Below, piece by piece: positions 55,765 through 64,000 of a DNA stretch of 64,000 nt. The position numbers were made by a program, and so were the translations under genes. Position 1 is the stretch's first letter; every line of letters begins with the position of its first letter. This DNA is from Pseudomonadales bacterium. GTDB lineage: Bacteria; Pseudomonadota; Gammaproteobacteria; Pseudomonadales; Azotimanducaceae. Where the stretch lies: assembly GCA_012103505.1 (NCBI GenBank), contig WLWP01000001.1, forward strand, positions 4,092,001-4,156,000, given 5' to 3'. The notes under the pieces were generated by a model. It was given only the letters and a program-made list of their open reading frames with translations. It was not told where the DNA came from and ran no database searches.

Positions 55765-56230
55765 GCCATCACCTAGCCCAATTACTTACGATTCATTAGA
55801 TAACCACATCCCTTACGCATCGGATATCGGCCAAGCGGCTGTTCCGATGGGGATGTTATTGGCTTGGTCTGTCCGCATGGGTATTGTCAGCCAAGAATTT
55901 GAGCGAGAACACGAGAGCTTGGTGCTTCGTGTACGAATGGAGGAAGTCACTGGCAGTGAACTGCTGGTTGCCGCTGGTGGTGATCTCACCTGTGGACTGT
56001 TCTCACCACAGGGGCAGGATTTCATGGCTCGCTATTACGCTGGCTTTGATAGTGACTACCAAACTGTTTTCGGCGTCGAGAAGTCAACGATGTATGAAGT
56101 CAAAGACACGTGGGCAAACTATGCACGGCTTGCTGCTCACTTGACGCCACTTCTGCTCGGATCAAAGGCCGTAAGAGGGCAGCGGGGGTTGGGTCTGTTC
56201 AGCAGGTTGAAGAAAAAACTGTGGCATTAG
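55754..56230 (+). CDS. Conserved hypothetical protein
   Basis: A 158-aa cytoplasmic protein of unrecognised family. It starts with a proline-rich segment, then ITYDSLDNHIPYASDIGQAAVPMGMLLAWSVRMG, a mixed alpha/beta core and a basic end (FSRLKKKLWH). TTG 55754 is preferred because GAGGAG at 55743-55748 lies at the right distance; it overlaps the NTF2-like gene by 11 bp. The stop overlaps the next gene's GTG start. Confidence 0.68.
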   Translation: MPPKPSPSPITYDSLDNHIPYASDIGQAAVPMGMLLAWSVRMGIVSQEFEREHESLVLRVRMEEVTGSELLVAAGGDLTCGLFSPQGQDFMARYYAGFDSDYQTVFGVEKSTMYEVKDTWANYARLAAHLTPLLLGSKAVRGQRGLGLFSRLKKKLWH

Positions 56231-56616
56231 ATCTTCGCCAAATTGAAGTCTTTAAACCCTACGACCAAGAACTTCCCCACAGTTTGCTGGAAGAGGAAGC
56301 GTTTAGTGACGAGACGATAGCGCGTTGGTTGGATGCCGAAATTTTACGGGTCGGAAAACTTGGCTCTGAGGTCTTGGGGGTCTACGCGATGGAGCGGGCT
56401 GATGCCACGCGCTTCCTACTTCATGGCGTAGTTGTGAGCCGATCGACCCGCAAACAAAGGCTGGGACGGTGGTTAGTTGGTCACGCTATTGGTGTGGCTG
56501 AATCAAAAGGTGGTCGCCACCTGCAGGCAGCTGGTAATCGTAGTTCTCGTTTGTATATGCGAATGGGATTTACGCAGCGTGATGGCCAGCATATATTCGA
56601 TATGATTCAGGAATAA
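56221..56616 (+). CDS. GNAT-family N-acetyltransferase
   Basis: A 131-aa acetyltransferase. The acetyl-CoA loop is SRSTRKQRLGRWLVGHAIGV, and ESKGGRHLQAAGNRSSRLYMRMGFTQRDG is the usual end of the domain. The start is GTG 56221, overlapping the stop of the preceding gene by 10 bp; this suggests translational coupling. Substrate unknown. Confidence 0.82.
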   Translation: MALDLRQIEVFKPYDQELPHSLLEEEAFSDETIARWLDAEILRVGKLGSEVLGVYAMERADATRFLLHGVVVSRSTRKQRLGRWLVGHAIGVAESKGGRHLQAAGNRSSRLYMRMGFTQRDGQHIFDMIQE

Positions 56617-56634
56617 AGTTACAAGAGGTGCGGC

Positions 56635-57222
56635 ATGTCACGGGTAGATCAAATCAAGGCTGAAGACTGGCCGGACGAAATGAAAGAGATGCTTCACCCG
56701 GAGCGGATGACAGATCTCGAGCAAGGGCTCATGCGTTATTGGGCGCATCGACCTGATCTGGTTCAAGGTTTGGCGGCGTTTTCGGGCAGCCTAAAAGTGA
56801 ATCGTAAACTCCCAGAGAAATTGGTTGAGCTGGTGCGACTGCGCATTGCGTTCTTTAATCAGTGTCGTTCATGTATGGCGATCCGATATACCGATGCCTT
56901 AAATGATGGGTTAACTGAAGATTTGGTGTGTTCTCTCGAACGACCCGAGGAAGCGGACAACCTCACAGATGCTGAGAAGATTGCGATTAAGTTTGGCGAG
57001 CTAATGGCAGCCGACCACCTATCTGTAGACGACGCGATTTACTCTGAATTGCGCGAGCACTATAGCCAAGAAGAAATTGTCGAGCTGGGGATGACGGCAG
57101 CGTTTTTTGTCGGCTTTGGTCGACTAGCGGCCACCTTTCATATGGTTGAAGAATTGCCGACTGCATTCCAAGGAACCGAGGCAGTCTCACCTTGGAACAA
57201 CGAGGCGGTTGTCGTTCGCTAA
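56635..57222 (+). CDS. Carboxymuconolactone decarboxylase (AhpD-like) family protein
   Basis: A 195-aa all-helical protein. The redox-type motif FFNQCRSCMAIR holds a CxxC pair as in AhpD, and ELVRLRIAFF is the family helix; LGMTAAFFVGFGRLAATFHM ends it. The CxxC supports a peroxidase or disulfide reductase role more than decarboxylation. ATG 56635 lies 18 bp after the acetyltransferase. The terminator at 57285-57308 follows. Confidence 0.87.
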   Translation: MSRVDQIKAEDWPDEMKEMLHPERMTDLEQGLMRYWAHRPDLVQGLAAFSGSLKVNRKLPEKLVELVRLRIAFFNQCRSCMAIRYTDALNDGLTEDLVCSLERPEEADNLTDAEKIAIKFGELMAADHLSVDDAIYSELREHYSQEEIVELGMTAAFFVGFGRLAATFHMVEELPTAFQGTEAVSPWNNEAVVVR

Positions 57223-57247
57223 CCTGGTTTTCTAAACAAACGAAAAA

Positions 57248-57280
57248 TAGAGAAAAAGAGAGAAAAAGAGAGAAAAAGAA
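57248..57280. repeat. Three 10-bp tandem repeats beside the terminator
   Basis: tagagaaaaagagagaaaaa and onward is built from a 10-bp unit (agagaaaaag) in about three copies, ending in an A-run that leads into the terminator stem. Read on the minus strand it is a long T-rich tract behind the hairpin. Confidence 0.75.
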
Positions 57281-57284
57281 AAAA

Positions 57285-57308
57285 GGCGAGTATGAACTCG
57301 CCTTTTTT
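57285..57308. terminator. Strong bidirectional intrinsic terminator
   Basis: GGCGAG (57285-57290), loop TATGAA and CTCGCC (57297-57302) are flanked by A-runs on the left and TTTTTT on the right, so it works in both directions. It separates the AhpD-like gene and the amidohydrolase gene. Confidence 0.9.
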
Positions 57309-57327
57309 GGGTGCTAAAGGTCTGAAG

Positions 57328-59037
57328 TTAGGCGACAGCGCCTCCACGTACCAACTTACCGGGCAAAGCGCCGGTATGCTCACCGTTGTTAAAGATCTCC
57401 TCACCCCGTTTGATGATATGGCGATAGCCGTCAACGCGTTGCACTAGGCGTTTGCCACCAGTTGGTAAATCAAATACCGCCTCCGGACGATGCAGTTGCA
57501 AGCCTTCAAAGTCGATGATGTTGAGGTCAGCTAGACATCCTTCTTGTAGCAGCCCGCGGTCAAACATGCCAAATGCTTCGGCCGTGTCTCGAGACAATTT
57601 TCGAACGAGAAATTCTAGTTCGAGTTGCTCACCGTTAGTTCGGTCCCGCGCCCAGTGTCCCAGGATAAAGCTTGGCATTCCGGCATCCGCGATAACCCCG
57701 CAGTGCGCGCCACCGTCGGACAGCCCGAACAGAACGTTGGGATGCGACATCGACTTCTTAAAGAAATCGAACGTGTACTGGCTGTACCCACCAAGTGGCT
57801 GGTAGAAGAGTTCCTTACCGCTGTTATCAACTAGCATGTCGTACATGAGAGAGAACGCGTCTTCATCTCTGTTGGCCGCGAGTCCAGCAACACTCTGTTC
57901 GCGTGTTGGCTCGTAGTTTGGCTTGTCGCCAAGAGGGAAAATCTGCCATAACAGATCGTTCAGCGAGCCGTTTAGTGGCATTGGTCGATCCTTGTCGACC
58001 TCGCTCATAATCGTTGCCTTGGTCGCGGGATCGCTCAACCTCTCGACGAGCTCGTTTAGGGGCAAGTCTGCAAGCGCTGCGAATGATGGCGCGAATGAGA
58101 AAACGTGGAAATTAGACTGTAAGCCGTGCAATACACCTGTTGGCCGTCCCGCAATTTGTGGCCGTACCTCGATACCCTTTTGTCGAGCTGTTTCAGCGAT
58201 GTTGTACATCTTGTTACCCTCAAAGGCTGCTGCAGATGTTGCCACGAGGGTAATGGGACGACCGGTTTCTGCTGCAAACTGCTCGATCCATGCCCACTCA
58301 TCATCATCGCCTAAGTGGTCCGATACCATTTCAAAAATACCGTGATCGAGACCTTTCATGGAAAGACCCAAGGCGAGCATCTCATCGCTACCGGCAAACG
58401 TGCCAGGGACGTGTACGCCGTGTTTGTCTTTATGCAGCCATGTGCGTGAACTTGAGAAACCGACAGCACCGGCTTCTATACCTTCACGAACTAACGCTTG
58501 CATGGCGACCAGCTCATCGTCCGTCGGAATGTCGTCTTGAGTGTTGCAACGCTCACCCATGACGTAGGCGCGGATTGCGCCGTGTGGTACCTGAGCAGCA
58601 ACGTCGATTGTGCGTTCCTTGGTTTCAAGCGCATCGAGGTATTCCGGAAAAGATTCCCAGTTCCAGTCGATGCCTTCTGCTAGTGCGGCCCCGGGAATGT
58701 CTTCAACACCCTCCATCAATTCAATGAGGTATTGCTGGTCGCCAGGGCGGACTGGAGCGAAACCCACGCCACAATTGCCCATGACTACAGTGGTTACCCC
58801 ATGCCAGCTCGATGGTGCGAGGAGTGGATCCCAAGTCGCTTGACCATCATAGTGCGTATGGACATCTACCCATCCGGGGGTCACCAGCAAACCAGTGGCG
58901 TCGATGGTGTTCTTGGCATCGCCTTCGATGTTACCGACAGCGACAATTTTTTCACCTGTTACGGCTATGTCGCCTGTGAATCGAGCTTCTCCGGATCCAT
59001 CGACAATGGTGCCGCCGCTGATAATTAGATCGTACAT
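57328..59037 (-). CDS. N-acyl-D-amino-acid deacylase-type amidohydrolase, second copy
   Basis: A 569-aa amidohydrolase-3 enzyme. [21 protein letters not shown] is the N-terminal sandwich; [10 protein letters not shown] is the metal motif; [27 protein letters not shown] and [14 protein letters not shown] follow. The start is ATG 59037: GGGAGG lies 7 bases before it and only one base before the other ATG at 59043. It shares the same order of blocks with the protein at 22786-24519. Confidence 0.87.
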   Translation of the reverse strand: MYDLIISGGTIVDGSGEARFTGDIAVTGEKIVAVGNIEGDAKNTIDATGLLVTPGWVDVHTHYDGQATWDPLLAPSSWHGVTTVVMGNCGVGFAPVRPGDQQYLIELMEGVEDIPGAALAEGIDWNWESFPEYLDALETKERTIDVAAQVPHGAIRAYVMGERCNTQDDIPTDDELVAMQALVREGIEAGAVGFSSSRTWLHKDKHGVHVPGTFAGSDEMLALGLSMKGLDHGIFEMVSDHLGDDDEWAWIEQFAAETGRPITLVATSAAAFEGNKMYNIAETARQKGIEVRPQIAGRPTGVLHGLQSNFHVFSFAPSFAALADLPLNELVERLSDPATKATIMSEVDKDRPMPLNGSLNDLLWQIFPLGDKPNYEPTREQSVAGLAANRDEDAFSLMYDMLVDNSGKELFYQPLGGYSQYTFDFFKKSMSHPNVLFGLSDGGAHCGVIADAGMPSFILGHWARDRTNGEQLELEFLVRKLSRDTAEAFGMFDRGLLQEGCLADLNIIDFEGLQLHRPEAVFDLPTGGKRLVQRVDGYRHIIKRGEEIFNNGEHTGALPGKLVRGGAVA

Positions 59038-59108
59038 GTCCATACCTCCCAAATAACGAAGCCGTCAGGTTAGCCGTTACGGGAGACATGAGCAATTAGA
59101 GGTCAGGG

Positions 59109-60275
59109 TTACTGGTCTGACCTCAGCCCGTCGACAATGTTCATTCTTGCAGCGCCAATGGCTGGGGTTAAACCCCCGATAAAGCCAATGACGAGACCCC
59201 AGACTAGACCTGTGGTCGCGATTTCTGGTGTGACTTGAATGATCGTAGAGATAGTTGTGAGGTTGCCGGAAGTGAAGGTTGAGCCTTGATAGAGAATTGT
59301 CGCGACGAGCACTCCCAACGCGCCGCCAATGAGAGCTAAACACATCGCTTCGACAAGAACACTTGCGATGACTGGGAAGCGCCCGAAGCCAAGAGCGCGG
59401 AGAGTTGCGATCTCACGTGTGCGAGCGCTAACGGCCGAGTACATCACGTTCAGTGCGCCGAAAACTGCACCGACTGCCATGATACCGCTAACGACGTAGG
59501 CGACGATGGAGATCAACTCACTACTGGTGCTGTTCTCATAATATTCGGACTCCCACTTCGCTTCGAGTTTGAGACGAGGGTCAGCGGCGAGACGTTCGGA
59601 AAACTCTTCCACATCTAAGCCAGGCTCGAGTTGGACCCTTGTGGAGCTGTAGCTCGTACTTTGCATGCCAGACATGACGGCGGTGATGTCACCGATAAGT
59701 TCTGACTCGTATGCACTACCTCGTGCGGTAAAGATGCCGGTGATTTGCCAATCAACACCCTTGTGTAGAATTTCATCGCCCACATCAAGTCCTGTGAATT
59801 CTGAGTTTGCCAACCTGCCTACGACGAGCTCACGCAGGGCTGGATTGATCATCCGACCTTCGATGATCTCTAGATCAATCAACGCGAGCCCCCTTGGGGT
59901 CAGGCCACGCACGATCATCGAGCTGGAATCGACAAACTCATCAGTGCGAGGCAACGATATCGAAGTGACATAGTGTGGGTTGAAGGCAAGTTCCCCGCTC
60001 TCATCCAAATCGATACCCGGGACGCTTTCCACCGCAACAAGCGAGTCGCGGGTAATGGTACTCACCGTTTCTGCGAAAGCACCTTTTCGGATCACGATGG
60101 CCCAACCGTCTTGGGCGGTATTGAGTCCAGCACTTCGTAAACCCGTGGACATTGCGAGGACAGATGTCAGAACTGCAACAACACCGGCGACGCCGATGAT
60201 GATGACGATCGAAACGCCCCAACGGTGTGGCAATGAAGAAAGGTTGTTCAGCGTAATGGCGAGTATTTGTTTCAC
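59109..60275 (-). CDS. ABC transporter permease (MacB/FtsX-like)
   Basis: A 388-aa inner-membrane protein. One N-terminal membrane helix (WGVSIVIIIGVAGVVAVLTSVL) is followed by a large periplasmic MacB-PCD domain and three C-terminal helices (LISIVAYVVSGIMAVGAVFGALN; VIASVLVEAMCLALIGGALGVL; and the VIGFIGGLTPAIGAARMNIVDGLR end). The motif MYSAVSARTREIATLRALG is the FtsX coupling region. It lies 2 bp after the frameshifted permease gene; no ATPase gene is in this window. Confidence 0.9.
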   Translation of the reverse strand: MKQILAITLNNLSSLPHRWGVSIVIIIGVAGVVAVLTSVLAMSTGLRSAGLNTAQDGWAIVIRKGAFAETVSTITRDSLVAVESVPGIDLDESGELAFNPHYVTSISLPRTDEFVDSSSMIVRGLTPRGLALIDLEIIEGRMINPALRELVVGRLANSEFTGLDVGDEILHKGVDWQITGIFTARGSAYESELIGDITAVMSGMQSTSYSSTRVQLEPGLDVEEFSERLAADPRLKLEAKWESEYYENSTSSELISIVAYVVSGIMAVGAVFGALNVMYSAVSARTREIATLRALGFGRFPVIASVLVEAMCLALIGGALGVLVATILYQGSTFTSGNLTTISTIIQVTPEIATTGLVWGLVIGFIGGLTPAIGAARMNIVDGLRSDQ

Positions 60276-60277
60276 TT

Positions 60278-61436
60278 TTAGTCTCTGCGTAGAGCGTCAA
60301 CGACTGAGAGGGACCCGATATTGTATGCGGGCAGAGCAGCGATGATTGCAGCGAGTCCTAAAGCGATGGCAATGCCGACTATCCATACAGTTGAGCTGAG
60401 ACCAAGACCAGGAACACCAATCGCGGAAAATACGCTCGGGAAAATGAGGGTCGCTATCGATAAGCCAATGGCAGCAGGAGAGCAGACAAAGAAGAAGAGA
60501 TTCACCGATGACCATGCTGATAATGAGCCCATCAGCAAAGCCGACAGCTTTGAGTACGCCAAACTCGCTGGTCCGCTCCCGTACCGACTGTGTCATGGTC
60601 GACCCCGTGATGAACAACAGAGTAAAGAGCACTGCAAACTGAATCGCAGTGACGAACCCAGCTATGTCGCCGACGCTCTGGCTTTGGTTAGCTAGGAATT
60701 GTTTTTCGTTCATGGTTTGTGTTTCGTCAACTGAGTTCGCAAAAAGGGCGTCGATCTTTGCCGATATAGAGCCCGCGAGTTCTGGTGTTTCTATGACACT
60801 GAGGAGCAGGTTGATTGTATCTTTTTGGGCGAGTCGAGATTCGTTTAGGTAGTCGTAGTGAAAATAGAGTTCCCCGGCAAGGAGCTCTTCATCTTCTTCC
60901 GCATCATTGTGAATCGACACGATATCGAACATGAGCGTGTTGGACCCATCTTTGAGACTTGTGAAATAGCCGATCAACGGAATCCGATCACCGACCTGCC
61001 AGCCGTAGCGCTCCGCTAAGGTTGCCCCGACGGTGGCACCCGTGCGGGTTGTGCGCATTCTTGAGAATTCCTCGTCGGAGAGGCTGACTTCTGGAAACAC
61101 CGTAGTAAAGGTCTCTATATCGACGCCAGCTGCGACGACATTGTTAACCTGTTCTTGATAGTAGGCAGGGAAAATTGAGATTGGGGTAGCGGCAACAACC
61201 CCGTCGATATCTCTCACTCGATGGTAATGGGCGAAAGGTAAGGGTTCTGCCATGTTCGCGCGGCTGATGGTACGCAGACGAACGTCGCTCATCTTGTCTA
61301 GCGCGTCATTAAACCCAGCGGTCACGCCGTTCATGATCCCGAACAAAAGAAACGCGATCACGATAGAAATCCCCGTCAAAATGGATCGGAGCAGCTTGCG
61401 CCGCAAGCCGTCAATAATGAGACCGAAGTATTTCAA
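60278..61436 (-). pseudogene. ABC transporter permease (MacB/FtsX-like), frameshifted
   Basis: A second MacB-type permease of about 385 aa. It reads normally from TTG 61436 through the MacB-PCD and first C-terminal helices (VRERTSEFGVLKAVGFADGL) to MVIGESLLL. There one extra T in a TTT run (60488-60490) moves the frame. The missing end is intact in the other frame (SPAAIGLSIATLIFPSVFSAIG to IGSLSVVDALRRD), ending at 60278. Repairing one base gives a full-length permease, so it may be a sequence error or a recent mutation. Confidence 0.85.
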
Positions 61437-61516
61437 ATTCGTTTAACGCTCCTTTTCTTTGCAAACGAGATGAGATCGCTTAATAGATAGGTCGTCTGAG
61501 CGGCAAAAAAGTTTGC

Positions 61517-62131
61517 TTACGCGACTGCCGGGGAGCTGGATCTTTTCAGGGCAAGATACCACTCAACCAGGATCAAATTTGGTACCCAACTTAGCCAGGC
61601 AACCACAGGATAGGCTTCATCGAAGGGGACCTCCAAAACCGCAAACACCCCCAGGTAGACACGCAACGTCACAGCCGCGAATGTCATCGCGAAGCTGCGC
61701 ATCATCCATTCTCGGTGGGTTTGGATGTCGCGACGACGGATGGCGGCATAAGCCTGCCAGCCACTAAAAAGCCATAACACCCCAAGCATGAAGAACCCGA
61801 TTTTGGCGACCAACCCGCCGTCTGCTGCAGGGGCGAGGAACAAACTTCCAGTGCCGCCCAGGGCGACTAATATTAAGTAAATACGGCCGAGATTACGGTG
61901 CAAGGCCGTGTATCGGGTGCGCAGACGCTGACTAAACTGGAAGCCGCCGATAAGTAGAACCGTGCCACCGCCAAGTACATGTAAGGTACTCGCCACAGGG
62001 ATTGTCGCGAACCGTGCCCGAGTTTCCGGGTCACCGGAGATACCGAATTGGAAGCCGACCGCATGCAGCGCGATGGCGAACGAAGTGAGCAGAAGTAAGC
62101 CAAATAGAAAGGTCGGGATGACTCGCTGCAT
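61517..62131 (-). CDS. DUF2306 membrane protein
   Basis: A 204-aa inner-membrane protein with about five or six helices. The family's conserved histidine blocks are seen: HVLGGGTVLLIGGFQF, HRNLGRIYLILVALGG and THREWMMRSFAMTFAAVTLRVYLG. Similar proteins may be haem-binding, but the function is unknown. It is on the same strand as the permeases, with an 80-bp gap, and 14 bp after the SIS gene. Confidence 0.85.
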   Translation of the reverse strand: MQRVIPTFLFGLLLLTSFAIALHAVGFQFGISGDPETRARFATIPVASTLHVLGGGTVLLIGGFQFSQRLRTRYTALHRNLGRIYLILVALGGTGSLFLAPAADGGLVAKIGFFMLGVLWLFSGWQAYAAIRRRDIQTHREWMMRSFAMTFAAVTLRVYLGVFAVLEVPFDEAYPVVAWLSWVPNLILVEWYLALKRSSSPAVA

Positions 62132-62145
62132 GAGTTCTCCTTAAA

Positions 62146-62787
62146 TCACTTCTCTTCAGGGTGAGGGACATTATCGGTGCGTGCTGCACGGCCAAGGTAG
62201 CCACCGTGATGACGTAGACCGTACTGTTCCTTAGTCACGCCTTTCTGCTCCATTAATGCCAGGGATATCGCATCTGTGATGGCTTGCATTACGGCCATCG
62301 AAGCGCTGGGTGTGAGACCAAGCGGACAAGGTTCTTTGATGACACCCATATCTAAAACAAAGTCGGAAAGATCCCGCAAATCGGATTCCGGGTGTGAAGT
62401 GACGCCAATAATGGTCTCCACGCCTAAATGGCGGGACAGCTCCAAGATCTCTATGACTTCGCGACTCTTGCCGCTGGTAGAAAAGGCCAGCATCACATCG
62501 TTTGTTGCGACCAAACCTAGATCGCCGTGGGCGGCTTCTGCTGGATGGATAAAGACTGCTGGGGTTGCTGTCGAACAGAGGGTCGCCGCAAATTTGTGGG
62601 CAAGGTAGCCAGCTTTACCCATGCCTGTGGTCACGATTTTGCCTTTACAAGCTTGCATGATTTCAACGGCCTGAATAAAGGTGTCGTCGATCTCGATTGC
62701 GTTGATGGCCGCAGCTTCGGCGTGTAATACCGCTTGCATGCGTTCTTTGATGTCCAATAGCATCCCTCGAATGAATTTCAAACGCAT
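62146..62787 (-). CDS. SIS-domain sugar-phosphate isomerase (KpsF/GutQ-like, no CBS)
   Basis: A single SIS-domain protein of about 213 aa. GKIVTTGMGKAGYLAHKFAATLCSTATPAVFIHPAEAAHGDLGL and LAFSTSGKSREVIEIL are the arabinose-5-phosphate-isomerase type motifs. The C-terminal CBS pair of KdsD is absent. Starts at 62814, 62787 or 62763 are possible; none has a good ribosome binding site. It lies next to a hexosaminidase gene in divergent orientation, so it may act on an amino-sugar phosphate instead. Confidence 0.8.
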   Translation of the reverse strand: MRLKFIRGMLLDIKERMQAVLHAEAAAINAIEIDDTFIQAVEIMQACKGKIVTTGMGKAGYLAHKFAATLCSTATPAVFIHPAEAAHGDLGLVATNDVMLAFSTSGKSREVIEILELSRHLGVETIIGVTSHPESDLRDLSDFVLDMGVIKEPCPLGLTPSASMAVMQAITDAISLALMEQKGVTKEQYGLRHHGGYLGRAARTDNVPHPEEK

Positions 62788-62830
62788 GGTGTCACGGGCA
62801 GAAACGATGAACAAGAAGATGAGGGCTTAG

Positions 62831-64000
62831 GTGCTTAAGACTCTGCCGCGTCTGCACAAGGTCGAACTCGACGCACTTGGGCGCATACCCGCCGGACCGT
62901 TGTCGCTGCAGTGGGTAAGCGATGCCAATGCGCCAATCGAGGCAAGAGCCGCTGCTTGCCTCAATGCGTATGAGACTGGGGTGATCGAGATTGATATTGC
63001 TAGCCCCGTTGGCGATGTGCCGATGTTTGCGGTTGATGAGAGTTACCGTATTGATAAAACTGAGGCGGGTTGGCGGGTTTCAGCAGAAACCCAATATGGC
63101 GGGTTGCACGCCATCACGACGCTCGGTCAGCTCTATCGACTAGGCGGCTTTGACGAGGTTGAGTCAATTGAAGATCAGCCGCGCTACCCTTGGCGTGGCG
63201 TTTTAATCGACGTCGCCCGCCACTTTTTGTCTGTAGTTCTTCTGCGGCGAGTTATTGATGGTTTGGCAGAACTCAAAATCAATGTGCTCCATCTGCATCT
63301 GACCGATGATCAGGCTTTTCGTTTTGAGTGCGTTCATTTCCCTAGACTGGCAAGTGTGGAGCATTATTCTCAAGATCAGCTACGAGAACTGGTTGTCTAT
63401 GCCGCTGCCAGAGGGATACGGGTGGTTCCGGAACTCGATGTACCAGGGCATGTAACAAGTTGGTTAACAAAATATCCTGAATGGGGTTTTCAGCAAGTTA
63501 ACACGACAGATCGCTTCGGTGTGCACAAAGCCTGTTTGGATCCTACCAGCGCAATTGTCTACGATGCTGTGATCCAAATTTTCTCTGAACTCGCAGATAT
63601 TTTTCCTGACGAGTATGTCCACATTGGTGGCGATGAGGTGCACCCAGCCTGGTGGAGTGAAGATCAATCTGTCAAAGCATTCCAGGCTGAGAAGGGTCTG
63701 GTAGATGGACGTGCTGTGCAGAACTATTTTACAACACGCATCGTTGACGCCTTACGCGAGCGCTCCAAGAAGGCGATTGGCTGGGATGAAGTGTTACATC
63801 CAGAAATGCCTAACCTAGTGGTACAAAACTGGCGTGGTGCAACATCCAGGGATCGGACGTTGGATAAAGGTCTTGGCTGCATTGTCTCGGCGCCGTATTA
63901 CTTGGATTTGTTCTACCCAGCTGATATGCACTATGCCTTTGACCCAAGTCGACCCCAGGCAGAGTGGGTCGCGCTTGAGGATGATCAACAGCAAGATTTG
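62831..64000 (+). CDS. Beta-N-acetylhexosaminidase (GH20), 3' end outside the window
   Basis: At least 390 codons in one frame to the window edge. Family 20 glycosidase: the N-terminal domain (about 1-110) is followed by the TIM barrel with YPWRGVLIDVARHFLSV, HLHLTDDQAFRF, VPELDVPGHVTSW, catalytic Asp-Glu in YVHIGGDEVHPAWW, and IGWDEVL. It releases terminal N-acetylglucosamine or -galactosamine from chitin-like glycans. No signal peptide is visible, so it may be cytoplasmic. The start is GTG 62831 behind GAGGG. Confidence 0.93.
   Translation, partial: MLKTLPRLHKVELDALGRIPAGPLSLQWVSDANAPIEARAAACLNAYETGVIEIDIASPVGDVPMFAVDESYRIDKTEAGWRVSAETQYGGLHAITTLGQLYRLGGFDEVESIEDQPRYPWRGVLIDVARHFLSVVLLRRVIDGLAELKINVLHLHLTDDQAFRFECVHFPRLASVEHYSQDQLRELVVYAAARGIRVVPELDVPGHVTSWLTKYPEWGFQQVNTTDRFGVHKACLDPTSAIVYDAVIQIFSELADIFPDEYVHIGGDEVHPAWWSEDQSVKAFQAEKGLVDGRAVQNYFTTRIVDALRERSKKAIGWDEVLHPEMPNLVVQNWRGATSRDRTLDKGLGCIVSAPYYLDLFYPADMHYAFDPSRPQAEWVALEDDQQQDL

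Noticed and set aside
57248..57280. CRISPR or transposon end
   Set aside because: It is a simple A/G-rich 10-bp repeat leading into the terminator; no spacers and no transposase.
60278..60562. Separate 94-aa membrane protein
   Set aside because: It is the displaced C-terminal end of the frameshifted permease, not an independent gene.

Overview
The window looks like chromosome from a free-living, probably marine gammaproteobacterium. The first 11 kb keep the order known from Pseudomonas and relatives: mrcA/ponA divergent from pilMNOPQ, then aroK, aroB and a DamX-like AAA+/SPOR gene, with gltB and gltD close by. Here gltBD lies on the opposite strand, behind a few small inserted genes. The rest (family III CoA-transferase, enoyl-CoA hydratases, epoxide hydrolases, D-aminoacylase-type amidohydrolases, a TauD-type dioxygenase, DUF3604, a di-haem peroxidase) fits an aerobic heterotroph using organic acids and amides. 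Non-ATG starts (TTG, GTG) are common. I see no rRNA, tRNA, CRISPR array, prophage or insertion sequence.

Layout. 1-11.3 kb: cell wall synthesis, the type IV pilus alignment complex and secretin, shikimate genes, and a SPOR cell-division protein. 11.4-19.7 kb: a methyltransferase with a small membrane protein, a secreted two-repeat protein, and glutamate synthase gltB-gltD with a 387-bp structured upstream region. 19.7-30.1 kb: malate dehydrogenase, epoxide hydrolase, an amidohydrolase, small membrane proteins, an enoyl-CoA hydratase, a double-length CoA-transferase, two acetyltransferases and a DUF1993 protein. 30.1-34.2 kb: a five-gene minus-strand run. 34.2-36.3 kb: alkylation repair (Ada-AlkA fusion with a lysine-rich repeat tail, then Ogt). 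36.3-38.5 kb: an ArsR/SRPBCC pair, a TetR regulator and syd, with a dense set of palindromes between the regulators. 38.6-40.6 kb: a DUF47-pit phosphate module flanked by a diverged ~100-bp duplication. 40.8-42.9 kb: an operon of EF-hand protein, ECF sigma factor, putative anti-sigma factor and CnrX-like metal sensor.

42.9-64 kb: greB, a secreted alpha/beta hydrolase, an HCCA isomerase, two cupins, a second ECF sigma factor with a zinc-finger/bactofilin-like anti-sigma fusion, a DUF3604 lipoprotein, mtnA with a class II aldolase, a TauD-like dioxygenase, a di-haem peroxidase, a TPR protein, small unknowns, a second amidohydrolase, two MacB/FtsX-type permeases (one frameshifted), a DUF2306 protein, a SIS-domain isomerase and the start of a GH20 hexosaminidase.

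The observations most worth checking are: the EF-hand/ECF/metal-sensor operon; the anti-sigma/bactofilin-like fusion; the duplication around DUF47-pit, which implies that the module split an older sensor-syd junction; the DUF47 gene that appears to start at ATC behind a strong ribosome binding site; the leaderless ArsR promoter covered by three alternating heptamers; the paired GTAACCA palindromes before the TetR gene; and the KKS-type pentapeptide tail on the Ada-AlkA protein.
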